In this document: in pieces, positions 1-8,592 of the stretch
How the letters are laid out: every line of letters begins with the position of its first letter
Position numbering within the stretch: the stretch's first letter is position 1
Source of the DNA: Verrucomicrobiota bacterium
GTDB taxonomy: Bacteria; Verrucomicrobiota; Verrucomicrobiia; CAIQCK01
DNA: 64,000 bases
Direction: 5' to 3'
Assembly: GCA_026397915.1 (NCBI GenBank)
Contig: JAPLTX010000008.1
Location: 124,001 to 188,000 of the forward strand
Translations under genes and position numbers: made by a program
The notes under the pieces: generated by a model
Databases searched by the model: none
Told to the model about the DNA's origin: nothing
Seen by the model: only the letters and a program-made list of their open reading frames with translations

Positions 1-2
1 GG

Positions 3-488
3 AAGATCGGCATTGAGACGTTCATGTCCGAGCCGGCACCGGAGGCGCTCGACACCATCGGGAAGTTCTGCGACGCCTACGACATCAACGTGGCCATCCA
101 CAACCACGACCAGAAAGGCTCGCCGCTCTACTGGCAGCCGGAGGGCGTGCTCAAGGCGTGCGAGGGCCGCACCAAGCATCTCGGCGCGTGCGGCGACCTC
201 GGCTACTGGATGCGCGCCGGCATTGATCCGCTGAAGGCGTTGCGGACGCTCAAGGACCGCCTCATCACCGTCCAGATGCACGACCTGAACGAACTGATGG
301 CCGAGGGCCACGACGTGCCGTGGGGCACCGGCGTCGGCAAGACGGAGGAATTTCTCCGCGAGATGCACCGGCTCGGCATCAAGCCCACGATGTTCGGCCT
401 CGAATACTCCTACAACTGGCTCGACTCGCTGCCGGAGATCACGCGCTGCGTGGAGTTCTTCAACGACGTAAGTTTGAAGCTCAAGTAG
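3..488 (+). CDS. Sugar phosphate isomerase/epimerase, 3' part only
   Basis: The reading frame is open from the first base of the window, so the 5' end lies outside. About 161 residues remain. The pattern I-H-N-H-D near residue 30 of the fragment, G-x-C-x-D-L-G near 58 and V-x-M-H-D-L further on are the metal-binding strand ends of the xylose-isomerase-like TIM barrel (AP endonuclease family 2). Such proteins isomerise or epimerise sugars or inositols. A G-T-G-V-G segment and a late E-Y-S-Y fit the last barrel strands. The exact substrate cannot be told. It converges on the beta-helix gene with 12 bases between the stops. Confidence 0.8.
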   Translation, partial: KIGIETFMSEPAPEALDTIGKFCDAYDINVAIHNHDQKGSPLYWQPEGVLKACEGRTKHLGACGDLGYWMRAGIDPLKALRTLKDRLITVQMHDLNELMAEGHDVPWGTGVGKTEEFLREMHRLGIKPTMFGLEYSYNWLDSLPEITRCVEFFNDVSLKLK

Positions 489-500
489 CCGCCTCCACCG

Positions 501-1664
501 CTACTCACGCGTTGGTTTGGGCGCGGCGGGCCGGACCGGCTCCGGTTTCACCACGTCAACCGTAACCGGGTCCATGTTGCGCGCGGCCCAGCCGCGAAAG
601 TTGCCGGCGACGTGATGTTTCGCGGGATCGCCTTCACAACGGATGTTGCCGCCCTTGGCACCACCACCGCGGACGAGACAGCCGGAAACGTAGCAACCCG
701 CCGCCGTGGGAGTGAACCGGATCGAAGCGCAGGCGGAGTGGCCTGTCTGGCCGGGGTCGCCTTCGCGGAAGTTGCCGAGGATGTTGAGCGCGGTGAGATG
801 CGCGCCGACGCTGCCAACATTGACGCCGTCGAGCTTGTTGCCTTCGATCCACGCGTCGCGCAGCACGACAGTGGAGGCAACCTTCGGCGAAATGAAAACG
901 CCGTGGCCGCCGTTCGCCTCCGACCAGAAGGAAGAGACAAAGCAGCCCGCGGAGAAATCCTTCGAGGCGATGGTGAAGCCGTTGCCTTTGTTGTGCATGG
1001 CCACGCAGCCGTCGTAAGCGCCGGCGTTGCAGTCCACGATCTGCCAACCGTCGCCGTCGTTGGTGGTGGCGGAACAATCGCGAAAGTTGCCGCCCTGGCA
1101 TTTCTCCAGAACGAAACCGTGGGAGAGCGCGTTCTCGGCGTTGACGCGCTGGATGGCGTTGGGCCGGCCGCTGATCTTGAACGCGGTGAACCCGTGCTGC
1201 GCCTGTTTGTTGGCGTCGAGCGTGAGGCCGGAGATGAGCACGTGCGAGGCGATGTTGACGTGCATGACGCTCTCCATCGGTTGGCCGGCGCGGAGGCGGG
1301 CGTATTCGCCCTGAATGACGAGCGCGGAGTTCCACGAATAGGAACCCATCTGGATGTTGATCGGCTGGCTGACGAGATAGGTGCCGCGCGGGATGACGAC
1401 GGTGATCGGCGCCATGCCGGGATAATCCTTGTTCCCCTTGTAGGCGACTACGCGCTTGTGCACGCCCGTGGGACAAAGCGCGGCGGCGATGGCGGCTTGG
1501 ATGGCCTTGGTGTCGTCCGCTTTGCCGTCGCCAACCGCGCCGAAGTCGCGGACATCGTAAGCAGCGGGCGGCGGTGCGGGCTGCTCAGCGAGGCTGAGTC
1601 CGCAACTCAACGCGAGTGTCGCAAGGAGCCAGAGTTTGCGCGTTGCGAAGGAGGCGTAGTTCAT
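501..1664 (-). CDS. Secreted right-handed beta-helix (pectate-lyase-3-like) protein
   Basis: A 387-residue protein with an N-terminal signal peptide ending near A-E-Q. The motif Y-D-V-R-D-F-G-A-V-G-D-G, followed by D-D-T-x-A-I-Q-A-A, is the classic start of the pectate-lyase-3/GH28-like beta-helix. Repeating N-G-x-G and H-G-x-x-I/V patterns later fit successive helix coils. Role: likely binding or cleavage of an acidic polysaccharide in the periplasm or outside the cell. I chose the ATG at 1664 because CAGGAG lies about 8 bases upstream and the signal peptide begins there; the open frame extends 25 codons further upstream without support. No catalytic residue can be assigned. Confidence 0.85.
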   Translation of the reverse strand: MNYASFATRKLWLLATLALSCGLSLAEQPAPPPAAYDVRDFGAVGDGKADDTKAIQAAIAAALCPTGVHKRVVAYKGNKDYPGMAPITVVIPRGTYLVSQPINIQMGSYSWNSALVIQGEYARLRAGQPMESVMHVNIASHVLISGLTLDANKQAQHGFTAFKISGRPNAIQRVNAENALSHGFVLEKCQGGNFRDCSATTNDGDGWQIVDCNAGAYDGCVAMHNKGNGFTIASKDFSAGCFVSSFWSEANGGHGVFISPKVASTVVLRDAWIEGNKLDGVNVGSVGAHLTALNILGNFREGDPGQTGHSACASIRFTPTAAGCYVSGCLVRGGGAKGGNIRCEGDPAKHHVAGNFRGWAARNMDPVTVDVVKPEPVRPAAPKPTRE

Positions 1665-1792
1665 AATAAATCTCCTGTTCGAGAACGGCAGCGTATCAGC
1701 CGCCAAATGCGCGCCAAGCAGAAAATTCCCACTCCGCACCCTGTCGAACTGGTTGAATTTTTCGTCGAAGGCGGAGAATATCTTCAGTCATT

Positions 1793-3184
1793 GTGAACAC
1801 ACGCACTCAGCGGATCACCCGCCGCCAGTTCCTTGGCCGCGCGACGATGATGTCAGGCGTTGTCGCGGCACCGTGGATCATTCCCGCGTTGGCGCGGGGC
1901 GCGAACGGCGCCGTGCCACCGAGCGACCGCGTGACCATCGGCTTGATCGGCCGCGGATGCATGGGTCGGGGGCATCTGCACCTGCTCGTAGGCCGGCGCG
2001 AAGCGCAGGTGTTGGCGGTTTGCGACGTGGACCGGGAGCGGCGCGAAGATGGCAAGCGGCTCGTGGAGGAAACCTACGCCGCCGAACGCGCCAGCGGCGT
2101 CTATCGCGGTTGCGCGACTTTGAACGATTATCGTGAACTGCTGGCCCGGCCGGACATTGACGCCGTGGTGATTGCCACGCCGGACCATTGGCATACGCCG
2201 ATTTCGATTCACGCAGCCCAAGCAGGCAAGGATGTCTATTGCGAGAAGCCGGTATCGGTGACGATCCAGGAGAGCCGGCAACTCGTGGAGACGGTGCGGC
2301 GATTCGGGCGCGTGTTCCAGACGGGCACGCAATACCGTTCCATCCCGCGCATCCGGCAGGTGTGCGAGTTCGTCCGCGCGGGCGGACTCGGCCGGGTAAA
2401 ATCCGTGTTCACCATCTGGGGCCAGTATCATATCCCGGAACTCGGTCTTTCGTATGTGCCGCTCGATCCTGCGCTGGCCGCCGAACCGGTGCCGGAGGGG
2501 TTGGACTGGGACTTGTGGGTCGGGCCGGCAACATGGCGGCCTTACAGCCACCATTATCATCGCAACCCGATACCCGGCGTGGTGCCGTGGGTTTTTTCGG
2601 AAGCGTTCGGCGTCGTGGCGGCAACCGGCTACCAGTCGCACGCGGCGGACGTGATTCAATATGCGCTCGGCATGGAAACCAGCGGGCCCGTGGAGATCAT
2701 CCATCCGAGCAGCGGTGAGTTTCCAACACTGACGTTCCGCTACGCGAACGGGACGTTGCTGCACCACGTGGATCACTGGGGCATGGTGAAGGACGTTTAC
2801 AAAGCCGTCCCCGCCACGGCGCGGCTCGCGGGCAATTTCGGCGGTCTCTTCGTCGGCGAGCGCGGCTGGCTCACTTCGATGAGCACGGGCGGCCCCATCG
2901 AGGGCGAGCCAGAGAGTCTTTTCGCCGAGATGAAACTCCAGTCGCGCGACGACGACCTGAGCAACAATCACCACTCGAACTGGTTCGAGTGCATTCGCGC
3001 GCGCGCGCGGCCGAGTTCACACGAAGAGATCGGCCATCGTTCGGCCTCGCTAGGCCATCTTGCCATCATCGCATATAGGCTGGGCCGTTCGCTGAAGTGG
3101 AATCCGGCGAAAGAGGAATTTGCCGGCGACGAGCAAGCCAACCGGCTTCGATCCCGCGCGCGACGCGCGCCTTGGGCGCTATAA
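1793..3184 (+). CDS. Gfo/Idh/MocA family oxidoreductase, Tat-exported
   Basis: A 463-residue NAD(P)-dependent sugar dehydrogenase-like protein. Residues 1-40 carry a twin-arginine signal (T-R-R-Q-F-L-G-R followed by a hydrophobic stretch). A Rossmann G-L-I-G-R-G-C-M-G-R follows near residue 50, then D-H-W-H-T-P and E-K-P-V-S, the usual Gfo/Idh marks; the Lys of E-K-P is the expected catalytic-site residue. The C-terminal half is the alpha/beta substrate domain. The start is GTG at 1793; the nearest purine-rich stretch (GGCGGAG) is rather far upstream, so the start is less sure than the family. Two other Gfo/Idh genes lie at 13204 and 60615. Substrate unknown. Confidence 0.88.
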   Translation: MNTRTQRITRRQFLGRATMMSGVVAAPWIIPALARGANGAVPPSDRVTIGLIGRGCMGRGHLHLLVGRREAQVLAVCDVDRERREDGKRLVEETYAAERASGVYRGCATLNDYRELLARPDIDAVVIATPDHWHTPISIHAAQAGKDVYCEKPVSVTIQESRQLVETVRRFGRVFQTGTQYRSIPRIRQVCEFVRAGGLGRVKSVFTIWGQYHIPELGLSYVPLDPALAAEPVPEGLDWDLWVGPATWRPYSHHYHRNPIPGVVPWVFSEAFGVVAATGYQSHAADVIQYALGMETSGPVEIIHPSSGEFPTLTFRYANGTLLHHVDHWGMVKDVYKAVPATARLAGNFGGLFVGERGWLTSMSTGGPIEGEPESLFAEMKLQSRDDDLSNNHHSNWFECIRARARPSSHEEIGHRSASLGHLAIIAYRLGRSLKWNPAKEEFAGDEQANRLRSRARRAPWAL

Positions 3185-3422
3185 GGCCAAAAACCACCGC
3201 GACCGTCGGACACAGCGTCCTCTGCGCTGACGCCATGATTGTCCGCCTCCAGGAACGCGAGGAGATTCGTTTCCGTTCCTTCCCGCTTTGGGTCGGAAAA
3301 CCGCCAGAGTTTCCGCCGGCTTTTGCGATGCGGTGCGGGGTGTAAAAAAACCTTTGGAGGAAATCAGAAACTTGTGCGATGTTGCGCGGCTTGTTCTTAA
3401 AAAAGGTGCCGTTGTCATTGCT

Positions 3423-4274
3423 ATGCACGAAGTGTTATCGAAAAAACAGTTAAGCCCGAACGTCACGCGGTTGGACGTGATGGCGCGGCGCATTGCGGAA
3501 ATCCGCCAGCCCGGCCAGTTCGTCATCGTCCGGCGCGGCGAAGGCGCGGAGCGGATTCCGCTGACCATCGCCGACGCCGACCCGGCTGCCGGCTCGATCG
3601 CGCTGGTCATTCAAGCCGTTGGCAAGACCACGCGCGAATTGGTGGCCCTCAATCCCGGCGATGCGATTCAAGATATCTCCGGCCCGCTCGGCCGCCCGAC
3701 CGATTTGATTACTTCCGGCCGCGCGCTTTGTGTCGGCGGCGGCGTTGGCACGGCGGTCATCCATCCGATTGCGCAAGGGTTGCACCGGCAAGGCGTGGCA
3801 GTGGTCAGCATCATCGGCGGCCGCTCGAAGGAATGGGTCATTTTCGAGGAGGAACTGCGCAAGCTCGGCGAGGTGATTGTTTGCACTGACGACGGCAGTT
3901 ACGGGCGGAAAGGTTTCGTCACCGACGCAGCGAAGGACGTGCTGGCGGCGGGCGGCGTTGATTGCGTTTATGCGGTCGGCCCTGTGCCGATGATGCGCGC
4001 GGTCGTGGCCGTCACCAAACCGCTCGGCGTTCACACGATCGTCTCGCTGAATCCAGTGATGGTGGACGGCACCGGTATGTGCGGGGGTTGTCGCGTGAGT
4101 GTCAGCAACGAAACGAAGTTCGCCTGCGTGGACGGGCCGGAGTTTGACGGCCATCTGGTGGACTTCGATCTGCTGTGGGATCGGCTCGGCACCTACCGGG
4201 CGCAGGAACAGGAATCCATGGCGCGACATGAGGAGTCGTGCCGGATCGGCTTGGAGAAACCGAAAGCCGACTGA
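3423..4274 (+). CDS. NfnA/SudB-type ferredoxin-NADP reductase alpha subunit
   Basis: A 283-residue FAD/NAD-binding protein of the dihydroorotate dehydrogenase electron-transfer (PyrK-like) group. The start M-H-E-V-L-S-K-K matches how SudB/NfnA proteins begin, and P-G-Q-F-V-I-V-R with I-P-L-T-I-A-D is the FAD site. G-G-G-V-G-T-A is the nucleotide site, and C-G-G-C-R-V followed by a later F-A-C-V-D-G supplies Cys ligands of a [2Fe-2S] cluster. Its partner gene follows at 4295. In characterised pairs the complex couples NADH, NADPH and ferredoxin or sulfide/polysulfide redox. I moved the start inward from the longest open frame (3288) to the family start. Confidence 0.88.
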   Translation: MHEVLSKKQLSPNVTRLDVMARRIAEIRQPGQFVIVRRGEGAERIPLTIADADPAAGSIALVIQAVGKTTRELVALNPGDAIQDISGPLGRPTDLITSGRALCVGGGVGTAVIHPIAQGLHRQGVAVVSIIGGRSKEWVIFEEELRKLGEVIVCTDDGSYGRKGFVTDAAKDVLAAGGVDCVYAVGPVPMMRAVVAVTKPLGVHTIVSLNPVMVDGTGMCGGCRVSVSNETKFACVDGPEFDGHLVDFDLLWDRLGTYRAQEQESMARHEESCRIGLEKPKAD

Positions 4275-4294
4275 CGCGACAAGACTATCTCAAC

Positions 4295-5704
4295 GTGAGC
4301 ACCAAGATCACCACCAAGGAACGGCTCAAGATCGAGCGGCAGGCCATGCCGGAGCAAGATGCCACGGCGCGCGCCGCCGCCTTCTGCGAGGTCAACCTCG
4401 GCTTTACCGAAAAGCTCGCGATGCTGGAGGCGCAGCGTTGCCTCCTCTGCAAAGAACCCAAGTGCGTCGCCGGCTGCCCAGTAATGGTCAACATCCCGCG
4501 CTTCATCCAGTTCATCGCCAACGGCGACCTCGCCGCCGCCGCACGGAGCCTGATCGGTGACAACGCCCTGCCTGCCATCACCGGCCGCGTTTGTCCGCAG
4601 GAAACGCAATGCGAGATCGAGTGCATCCGCGGCCTGAAAGGCATGTCTGTTGCCATCGGCCACTTGGAACGGTTTGTGGCTGACTGGGCCTACCGCCACG
4701 CGAGCCAAGTCGTCACCGCATCGCCGCAACCCACCGGCAAGAAGATCGCCGTCATTGGCTCCGGTCCGGCCGGCCTCACCGCCGCAGGCGAACTGGTGAA
4801 GCTGGGCCACGAGGTGACGGTTTACGAGGCGCTCCACAAGCCCGGCGGCGTGCTGGTCTATGGCATTCCCGAGTTTCGCCTGCCGAAACAAATCGTGAAG
4901 GAAGAAGTTGAGCGGCTCCAGCAGGCCGGCGTGAAGATCGAGTGCAACGTCGTCATTGGCCGCACCTATACATTGCAGGAATTGCGCGCGCGCTTTGACG
5001 CCGTGTTCATTGCCAACGGCGCGGGCCTGCCGATGTTCATGAACGTGCCCGGCGAGAACCTCAAGGGCGTTTACTCGGCCAACGAATACCTCACGCGTGT
5101 CAACCTCATGGCCGCCTACAAGTTCCCCAGCGCCGACACGCCCGTCATCGTTGGCAAACGCGTGGCCGTCGTCGGCGGTGGCAACGTCGCCATGGACGCC
5201 GTGCGCACTGGGCGCCGGCTCGGCGCCAGTTCGGCCATGATCGTCTATCGCCGCACGAAAAAAGAAATGCCTGCGCGCGCCGAGGAGATCCATCACGCCG
5301 AACAGGAAGGCATCCTGTTCGAGTTCCTCGTCGCACCGGTGGAAATCCTGGGCAACGACCAGCGATGGGTCACAGGGCTGAAGTGCCGCCGCATGCAGCT
5401 CGGCGAACCCGACGCCTCCGGCCGCCGCAGCCCGGTGCCGATTCCCGGCTCCGAGTTCGTCATTGAGTGCGATGTCGTGGTGGTCGCCATCGGCTCGCGC
5501 GCCAACCCGCTGCTTACCTCCACCTGCCCGGAGTTGAAACTCAACCGCAACGGCAACATCGCTGCCGACGCCAACGGCATGACTAACCTGCCCGGCGTGT
5601 TCGCCGGCGGCGACATCGTCCGCGGCGCGGCCACCGTCATTCTCGCCATGGGCGACGGCAAGCGCGCAGCGCATACGATTGACGGGTATTTGAAGAAGGT
5701 TTAG
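4295..5704 (+). CDS. NfnB/SudA-type NADPH oxidoreductase, glutamate-synthase small-subunit-like
   Basis: A 469-residue flavoprotein. The N-terminal ferredoxin-like region has R-C-L-L-C-x6-C-x3-C-P and C-P-x3-Q-C-x3-C, ligands for two [4Fe-4S] clusters. G-S-G-P-A-G-L-T is the FAD site near residue 155 and G-G-G-N-V-A-M-D the NAD(P)H site. The C-terminal G-V-F-A-G-G-D-I-V-R-G completes the FAD fold. It resembles GltD, but directly follows an NfnA-like gene and no large glutamate synthase subunit is nearby, so NfnB/SudA is preferred. The start is probably GTG 4295 (S-T-K-I-T-T-K-E-R); GTG 4238 would overlap the previous gene by 37 bases. Convergent with the next gene, stops overlapping by 4 bases. 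Confidence 0.88.
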   Translation: MSTKITTKERLKIERQAMPEQDATARAAAFCEVNLGFTEKLAMLEAQRCLLCKEPKCVAGCPVMVNIPRFIQFIANGDLAAAARSLIGDNALPAITGRVCPQETQCEIECIRGLKGMSVAIGHLERFVADWAYRHASQVVTASPQPTGKKIAVIGSGPAGLTAAGELVKLGHEVTVYEALHKPGGVLVYGIPEFRLPKQIVKEEVERLQQAGVKIECNVVIGRTYTLQELRARFDAVFIANGAGLPMFMNVPGENLKGVYSANEYLTRVNLMAAYKFPSADTPVIVGKRVAVVGGGNVAMDAVRTGRRLGASSAMIVYRRTKKEMPARAEEIHHAEQEGILFEFLVAPVEILGNDQRWVTGLKCRRMQLGEPDASGRRSPVPIPGSEFVIECDVVVVAIGSRANPLLTSTCPELKLNRNGNIAADANGMTNLPGVFAGGDIVRGAATVILAMGDGKRAAHTIDGYLKKV

Positions 5705-6444
5705 CTCGCTGCGGCCACCAGCGCGCGGAAGAGCGCGGCAGAAGGCTCGTGCCGGTCGTGGAGCCGCTCCGGATGCCACTGCGCGCCAAGGAAAAACTGC
5801 GGCCCGCCGAGTTCAATGGCTTCCACCACGCCATCGCACGGGGAACGTGCCGCCACGCACAGGCTGGGCGCGACATCCTTTACCGCTTGATGATGGCTGC
5901 TGTTGACTCGAATGGTCGTCGCGCCTGCCAGCGCGTGCAGTCGCGTGCCGGGCACGACGCTTACCTCGTGGACCAGTTCAAACTGGCGCGGGTCGCTGTG
6001 GTTCACGGCCACGCCGATTTCCGACGGCACGTCCAGCATCAGTGTGCCGCCTGCGGCGACGTTCATCACCTGGCAGCCGCGGCAGATGCCGAGCACCGGC
6101 CGCTGACCTTCTTTCATCAAGCGTCGTGTCAGGAATAGCTCCATCCGGTCGCGGATGCGACTGACGCTCTTCAACGTCGGATTCACCGGGTCGCCGCCAA
6201 AGAACACGGGGTCCATATCGCCACCGCCGGTCAGCAGCAGTCCGTCCAGTCGTGCCATCAGCGCCTCTAGCGTCGTCTCGTCGTCCGTCAACGGCAGCAC
6301 CAGGGGCAGACCGCCCGCCGCGAGGACGGCGTCGGTATATTCCTTGTGAACATAGCCATTCATCCGGCCGCCGCCCTTCTCCTGAACATCCGGCGTCAGC
6401 GCAATCAACGGTCTCTTTTTCACGGGCAAGCTCACGCGTAGCAC
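5701..6444 (-). CDS. Gamma-glutamyl-gamma-aminobutyrate hydrolase-like (peptidase C26)
   Basis: A 247-residue class I glutamine-amidotransferase-fold hydrolase. L-L-L-T-G-G-G-D-M-D-P, then G-I-C-R-G-C-Q (the first Cys is the nucleophile), S-S-H-H-Q, and a C-terminal G-A-Q-W-H-P-E that supplies the catalytic His and Glu are the PuuD/peptidase C26 pattern. Family members cut gamma-glutamyl amide bonds in putrescine or other amine catabolism. It overlaps the end of the upstream FAD oxidoreductase gene by 13 bases, so the two are probably cotranscribed. Several in-frame GTG codons (6444, 6435, 6423) could be the start; none has a clear ribosome site. Confidence 0.85.
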   Translation of the reverse strand: MLRVSLPVKKRPLIALTPDVQEKGGGRMNGYVHKEYTDAVLAAGGLPLVLPLTDDETTLEALMARLDGLLLTGGGDMDPVFFGGDPVNPTLKSVSRIRDRMELFLTRRLMKEGQRPVLGICRGCQVMNVAAGGTLMLDVPSEIGVAVNHSDPRQFELVHEVSVVPGTRLHALAGATTIRVNSSHHQAVKDVAPSLCVAARSPCDGVVEAIELGGPQFFLGAQWHPERLHDRHEPSAALFRALVAAAS

Positions 6445-8390
6445 CGCACCTCATAGACGCTCGCCACCTCGGCACCGTTGGTCGCCGTGATGCGCAGACG
6501 GATGGATTTCACCTTGACCGGTTTGAACGTGTGACGATTCAGGCGTTGGTAGTTGCCGGTGGCTTTCGTCAGCGACACCGGCTTGTCGTTGTCCGGCACG
6601 ACGGCGGTGATTTCGTAGTCACGGACTGTCTCCGGTTGCGGCGCGCGGATGATGCCTTTGTTGGCGCTGTCCTGCGACGTCAGCGTCAGTTGCCGGTGGA
6701 AGCCGGTGTCGAACGTGAGCTGAATGCGGCTGATCGTCTGCGGTTTGTCCCACGCCAGCTCCAGCCACGCGCCGTCCGGTGTCATCGGCGCGCCCCAACG
6801 GTTCTTCCACTCGCGCTCCATATCACGAACGAAGCCGTTGATAACGTTCGCGGCCTTCGACGTTTTGTATTCCGCTGACGCGGCGGCCTTCGCGGCGCGC
6901 GCGAGGTCCTGCGGGTCGTTGTTGCAGACGTTCTTGATCGTTTGGTCGTCGCGCAGGAGCGCCTGCTGCAACTTACCCACACGTGCCTTGTCCTGCGCGA
7001 GTTGGCGCGGCGTGAGACCGTGGCGCGCGCAGAACGCAGCCGCGGTGCCGGTGGCCTGGCCCATGACGGAACAGGTGGCCATCACGCGCGTCGAGGTAAA
7101 CGCGACGTGCGTGGCGCTGATGTTGCGGCCCGCCATCATCAGATTGCCGACGGTTTTGCTGTAGAGCGTGCGAAGCGGGATGTTGAAAACCTCCGCCGTC
7201 TTGATCTGGACGCACGGGTGGCTGTCCTGCATGTCGAAGCCGCTCGGCGGATGATCATCCATCGGCCAACCGCCGATGGCAACGGCGTCAACAAAGTCGC
7301 CGTTTTTTCCCTCCAGATCGGCTTGCGTCAGGATGTGGTCGCCGAGGATGCGCCGGCTCTCGCGTTTGCCGGGGACCATGCCGATCCAGTCCATGCCCCA
7401 CGTCGCGCTCGTCGGATGATTGCCGGAGTTCTTGATGTAATCCCATACGCCCAGCACGATCGAGAGCAGCTCGAAGCGAATGCGCTCGTTGTCGCGAATC
7501 GTGTTGAGCTGGCCGCCCCACTCGATCCACCAATAACCGTATTCCCATGCCTTCACCGAGCGGAACTGGAGTTGTTCCTTCGTCACCATGCGCGCCCACT
7601 TCGGCGGCGTGAACGGCACCGGCCGGCCGCAGTCGCTCGACGTGAACAGGATACTGCTGCCAAGCGTCTGCTTGTCGGGTGCGACGAGGCCGAGCGACTC
7701 GTTGAACTCCGTCCGCTGCTCGCGGCCCCAGCGAAACGCCGCGCCGCTCTCCAGCGCGAGCCGGCAGTCGCCCGTGCAGTCGAGGTAAACCTTCGCCTTG
7801 ATGCGGTAGAGATGCTCGGTCTTGTCGCAACGCACCATCACCTGTTGGATCGCGCCGTCCTTCGTTTCCGCCGCGAACAATACACTGTCGAGCAGCAGCG
7901 TGATGTTCGGCTCGCTCTTCACCTTGTCGTAGAGCAGCAAGTCCCAAAGCTCCCACGACCGCTGCGGGTTGTTCGCCGCGTCGTCGAGCCGGAATTCCTC
8001 AATCAACCCGCCCTCGCGCCAGCCGGGCCGGCCGTTGTGGCAGTTCGCACCGACGATGTGCATCTTCACCTCGCTGCTGGCGTTGCCGCCGAGCCGCGAA
8101 CGATCCTGCGCAAGCACGACGGTCGCACCGTTGCGCGCCGCGGCAACCGCCGCGCACACGCCCGACATGCCGCCGCCCGCGACGAACACGTCACACGCCA
8201 GATCCACCAACGTCATGTGCGGCTCGCCGGCAAAACGGCCCATGCTCGCCTGCGGCGGCGCGACGCGGTCGAAGGCGTTACTGATCTGCTCGCGCGACGG
8301 TGGCGCGGCGCTGGAGAACCCGTCGGCGCGAACGATGAGCGAGTAACCGGTGCCGAGACCGGCCATGGTGAGGAATTGGCGTCGGTTCAT
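6432..8390 (-). CDS. Exported FAD-dependent oxidoreductase (FAD_oxidored family)
   Basis: A 652-residue protein beginning with a Tat-like signal (M-N-R-R-Q-F-L followed by a Gly/Leu-rich stretch). D-V-F-V-A-G-G-G-M-S-G-V near residue 65 is the dinucleotide-binding motif, and R-L-G-G-N-A-S-S-E is typical of the FAD_oxidored family seen in Planctomycetes and Verrucomicrobia. The last 130 or so residues form a separate beta-rich module that looks like a discoidin-type carbohydrate-binding domain. Function is probably oxidation of a sugar or polyol in the periplasm, but the substrate is not known. Start chosen at ATG 8390, where the signal begins; the open frame reaches back to 8486 with unlikely sequence. 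Confidence 0.85.
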   Translation of the reverse strand: MNRRQFLTMAGLGTGYSLIVRADGFSSAAPPSREQISNAFDRVAPPQASMGRFAGEPHMTLVDLACDVFVAGGGMSGVCAAVAAARNGATVVLAQDRSRLGGNASSEVKMHIVGANCHNGRPGWREGGLIEEFRLDDAANNPQRSWELWDLLLYDKVKSEPNITLLLDSVLFAAETKDGAIQQVMVRCDKTEHLYRIKAKVYLDCTGDCRLALESGAAFRWGREQRTEFNESLGLVAPDKQTLGSSILFTSSDCGRPVPFTPPKWARMVTKEQLQFRSVKAWEYGYWWIEWGGQLNTIRDNERIRFELLSIVLGVWDYIKNSGNHPTSATWGMDWIGMVPGKRESRRILGDHILTQADLEGKNGDFVDAVAIGGWPMDDHPPSGFDMQDSHPCVQIKTAEVFNIPLRTLYSKTVGNLMMAGRNISATHVAFTSTRVMATCSVMGQATGTAAAFCARHGLTPRQLAQDKARVGKLQQALLRDDQTIKNVCNNDPQDLARAAKAAASAEYKTSKAANVINGFVRDMEREWKNRWGAPMTPDGAWLELAWDKPQTISRIQLTFDTGFHRQLTLTSQDSANKGIIRAPQPETVRDYEITAVVPDNDKPVSLTKATGNYQRLNRHTFKPVKVKSIRLRITATNGAEVASVYEVRCYA

Positions 8391-8510
8391 GATGATGACT
8401 GATTTGTCTTTGAGGTTTGCGCTTATCGTAGAGCAAAACCGGCCGCTGTTCAAACGACGAACGGAAAACAACCGACACCGGAACACACGGTGGGCTCATC
8501 AAAATTTGCC

Positions 8511-8539
8511 TTGCGCGGTTCTGGGGCCGTCGCTATGTT
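8511..8539 (+). promoter_or_regulatory. Candidate sigma-70-type promoter of the pyr operon
   Basis: TTGCGC at 8511-8516 and TATGTT at 8534-8539 are 17 bases apart. Transcription would begin near 8546, just before the PyrR hairpin, giving a leader of about 120 bases. Position and spacing are convincing; the hexamers match consensus only partly. Confidence 0.5.
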
Positions 8540-8552
8540 CGGCGCGATTTGA

Positions 8553-8591
8553 GACACCTTTAAGTCCGGTCCAGTGAGACCGGGAAGGCAC
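8553..8591 (+). promoter_or_regulatory. PyrR-binding RNA hairpin (pyr operon leader)
   Basis: CCGGTC (8566-8571) and GACCGG (8578-8583) form a perfect six-pair stem closing the hexaloop CAGTGA. A lower stem pairs CCTT (8557-8560) with AAGG (8585-8588), leaving an unpaired stretch on the 5' side. The core GTCCAGTGAGACC matches the known PyrR recognition pattern (roughly AGUCCNGNGAGG), and pyrR is the first full gene downstream. The GGGAAGG on the 3' side is also the ribosome site of the leader peptide that starts at 8593, so PyrR binding would hide it. Confidence 0.85.
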
Positions 8592-8592
8592 T

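Noticed and set aside
612..1796. Long open frame opposite the beta-helix gene
   Set aside because: It is antisense to a gene with a signal peptide and ribosome site; composition is rich in Arg, Ala and Val as expected of a high-GC shadow.
2996..3010. Run of alternating CG, possible Z-DNA
   Set aside because: It lies within the Gfo/Idh gene and encodes an Arg/Ala stretch; ordinary for this GC content.
3185..3422. Gap of 238 bases with A-rich patches, looked at for a riboswitch or small gene
   Set aside because: No stable conserved structure, no small frame with a ribosome site; probably only the promoter of the NfnA-like gene.
4193..5779. 528-codon open frame opposite the NfnB-like gene
   Set aside because: Antisense shadow of a gene with intact cluster and nucleotide motifs; no family features of its own.
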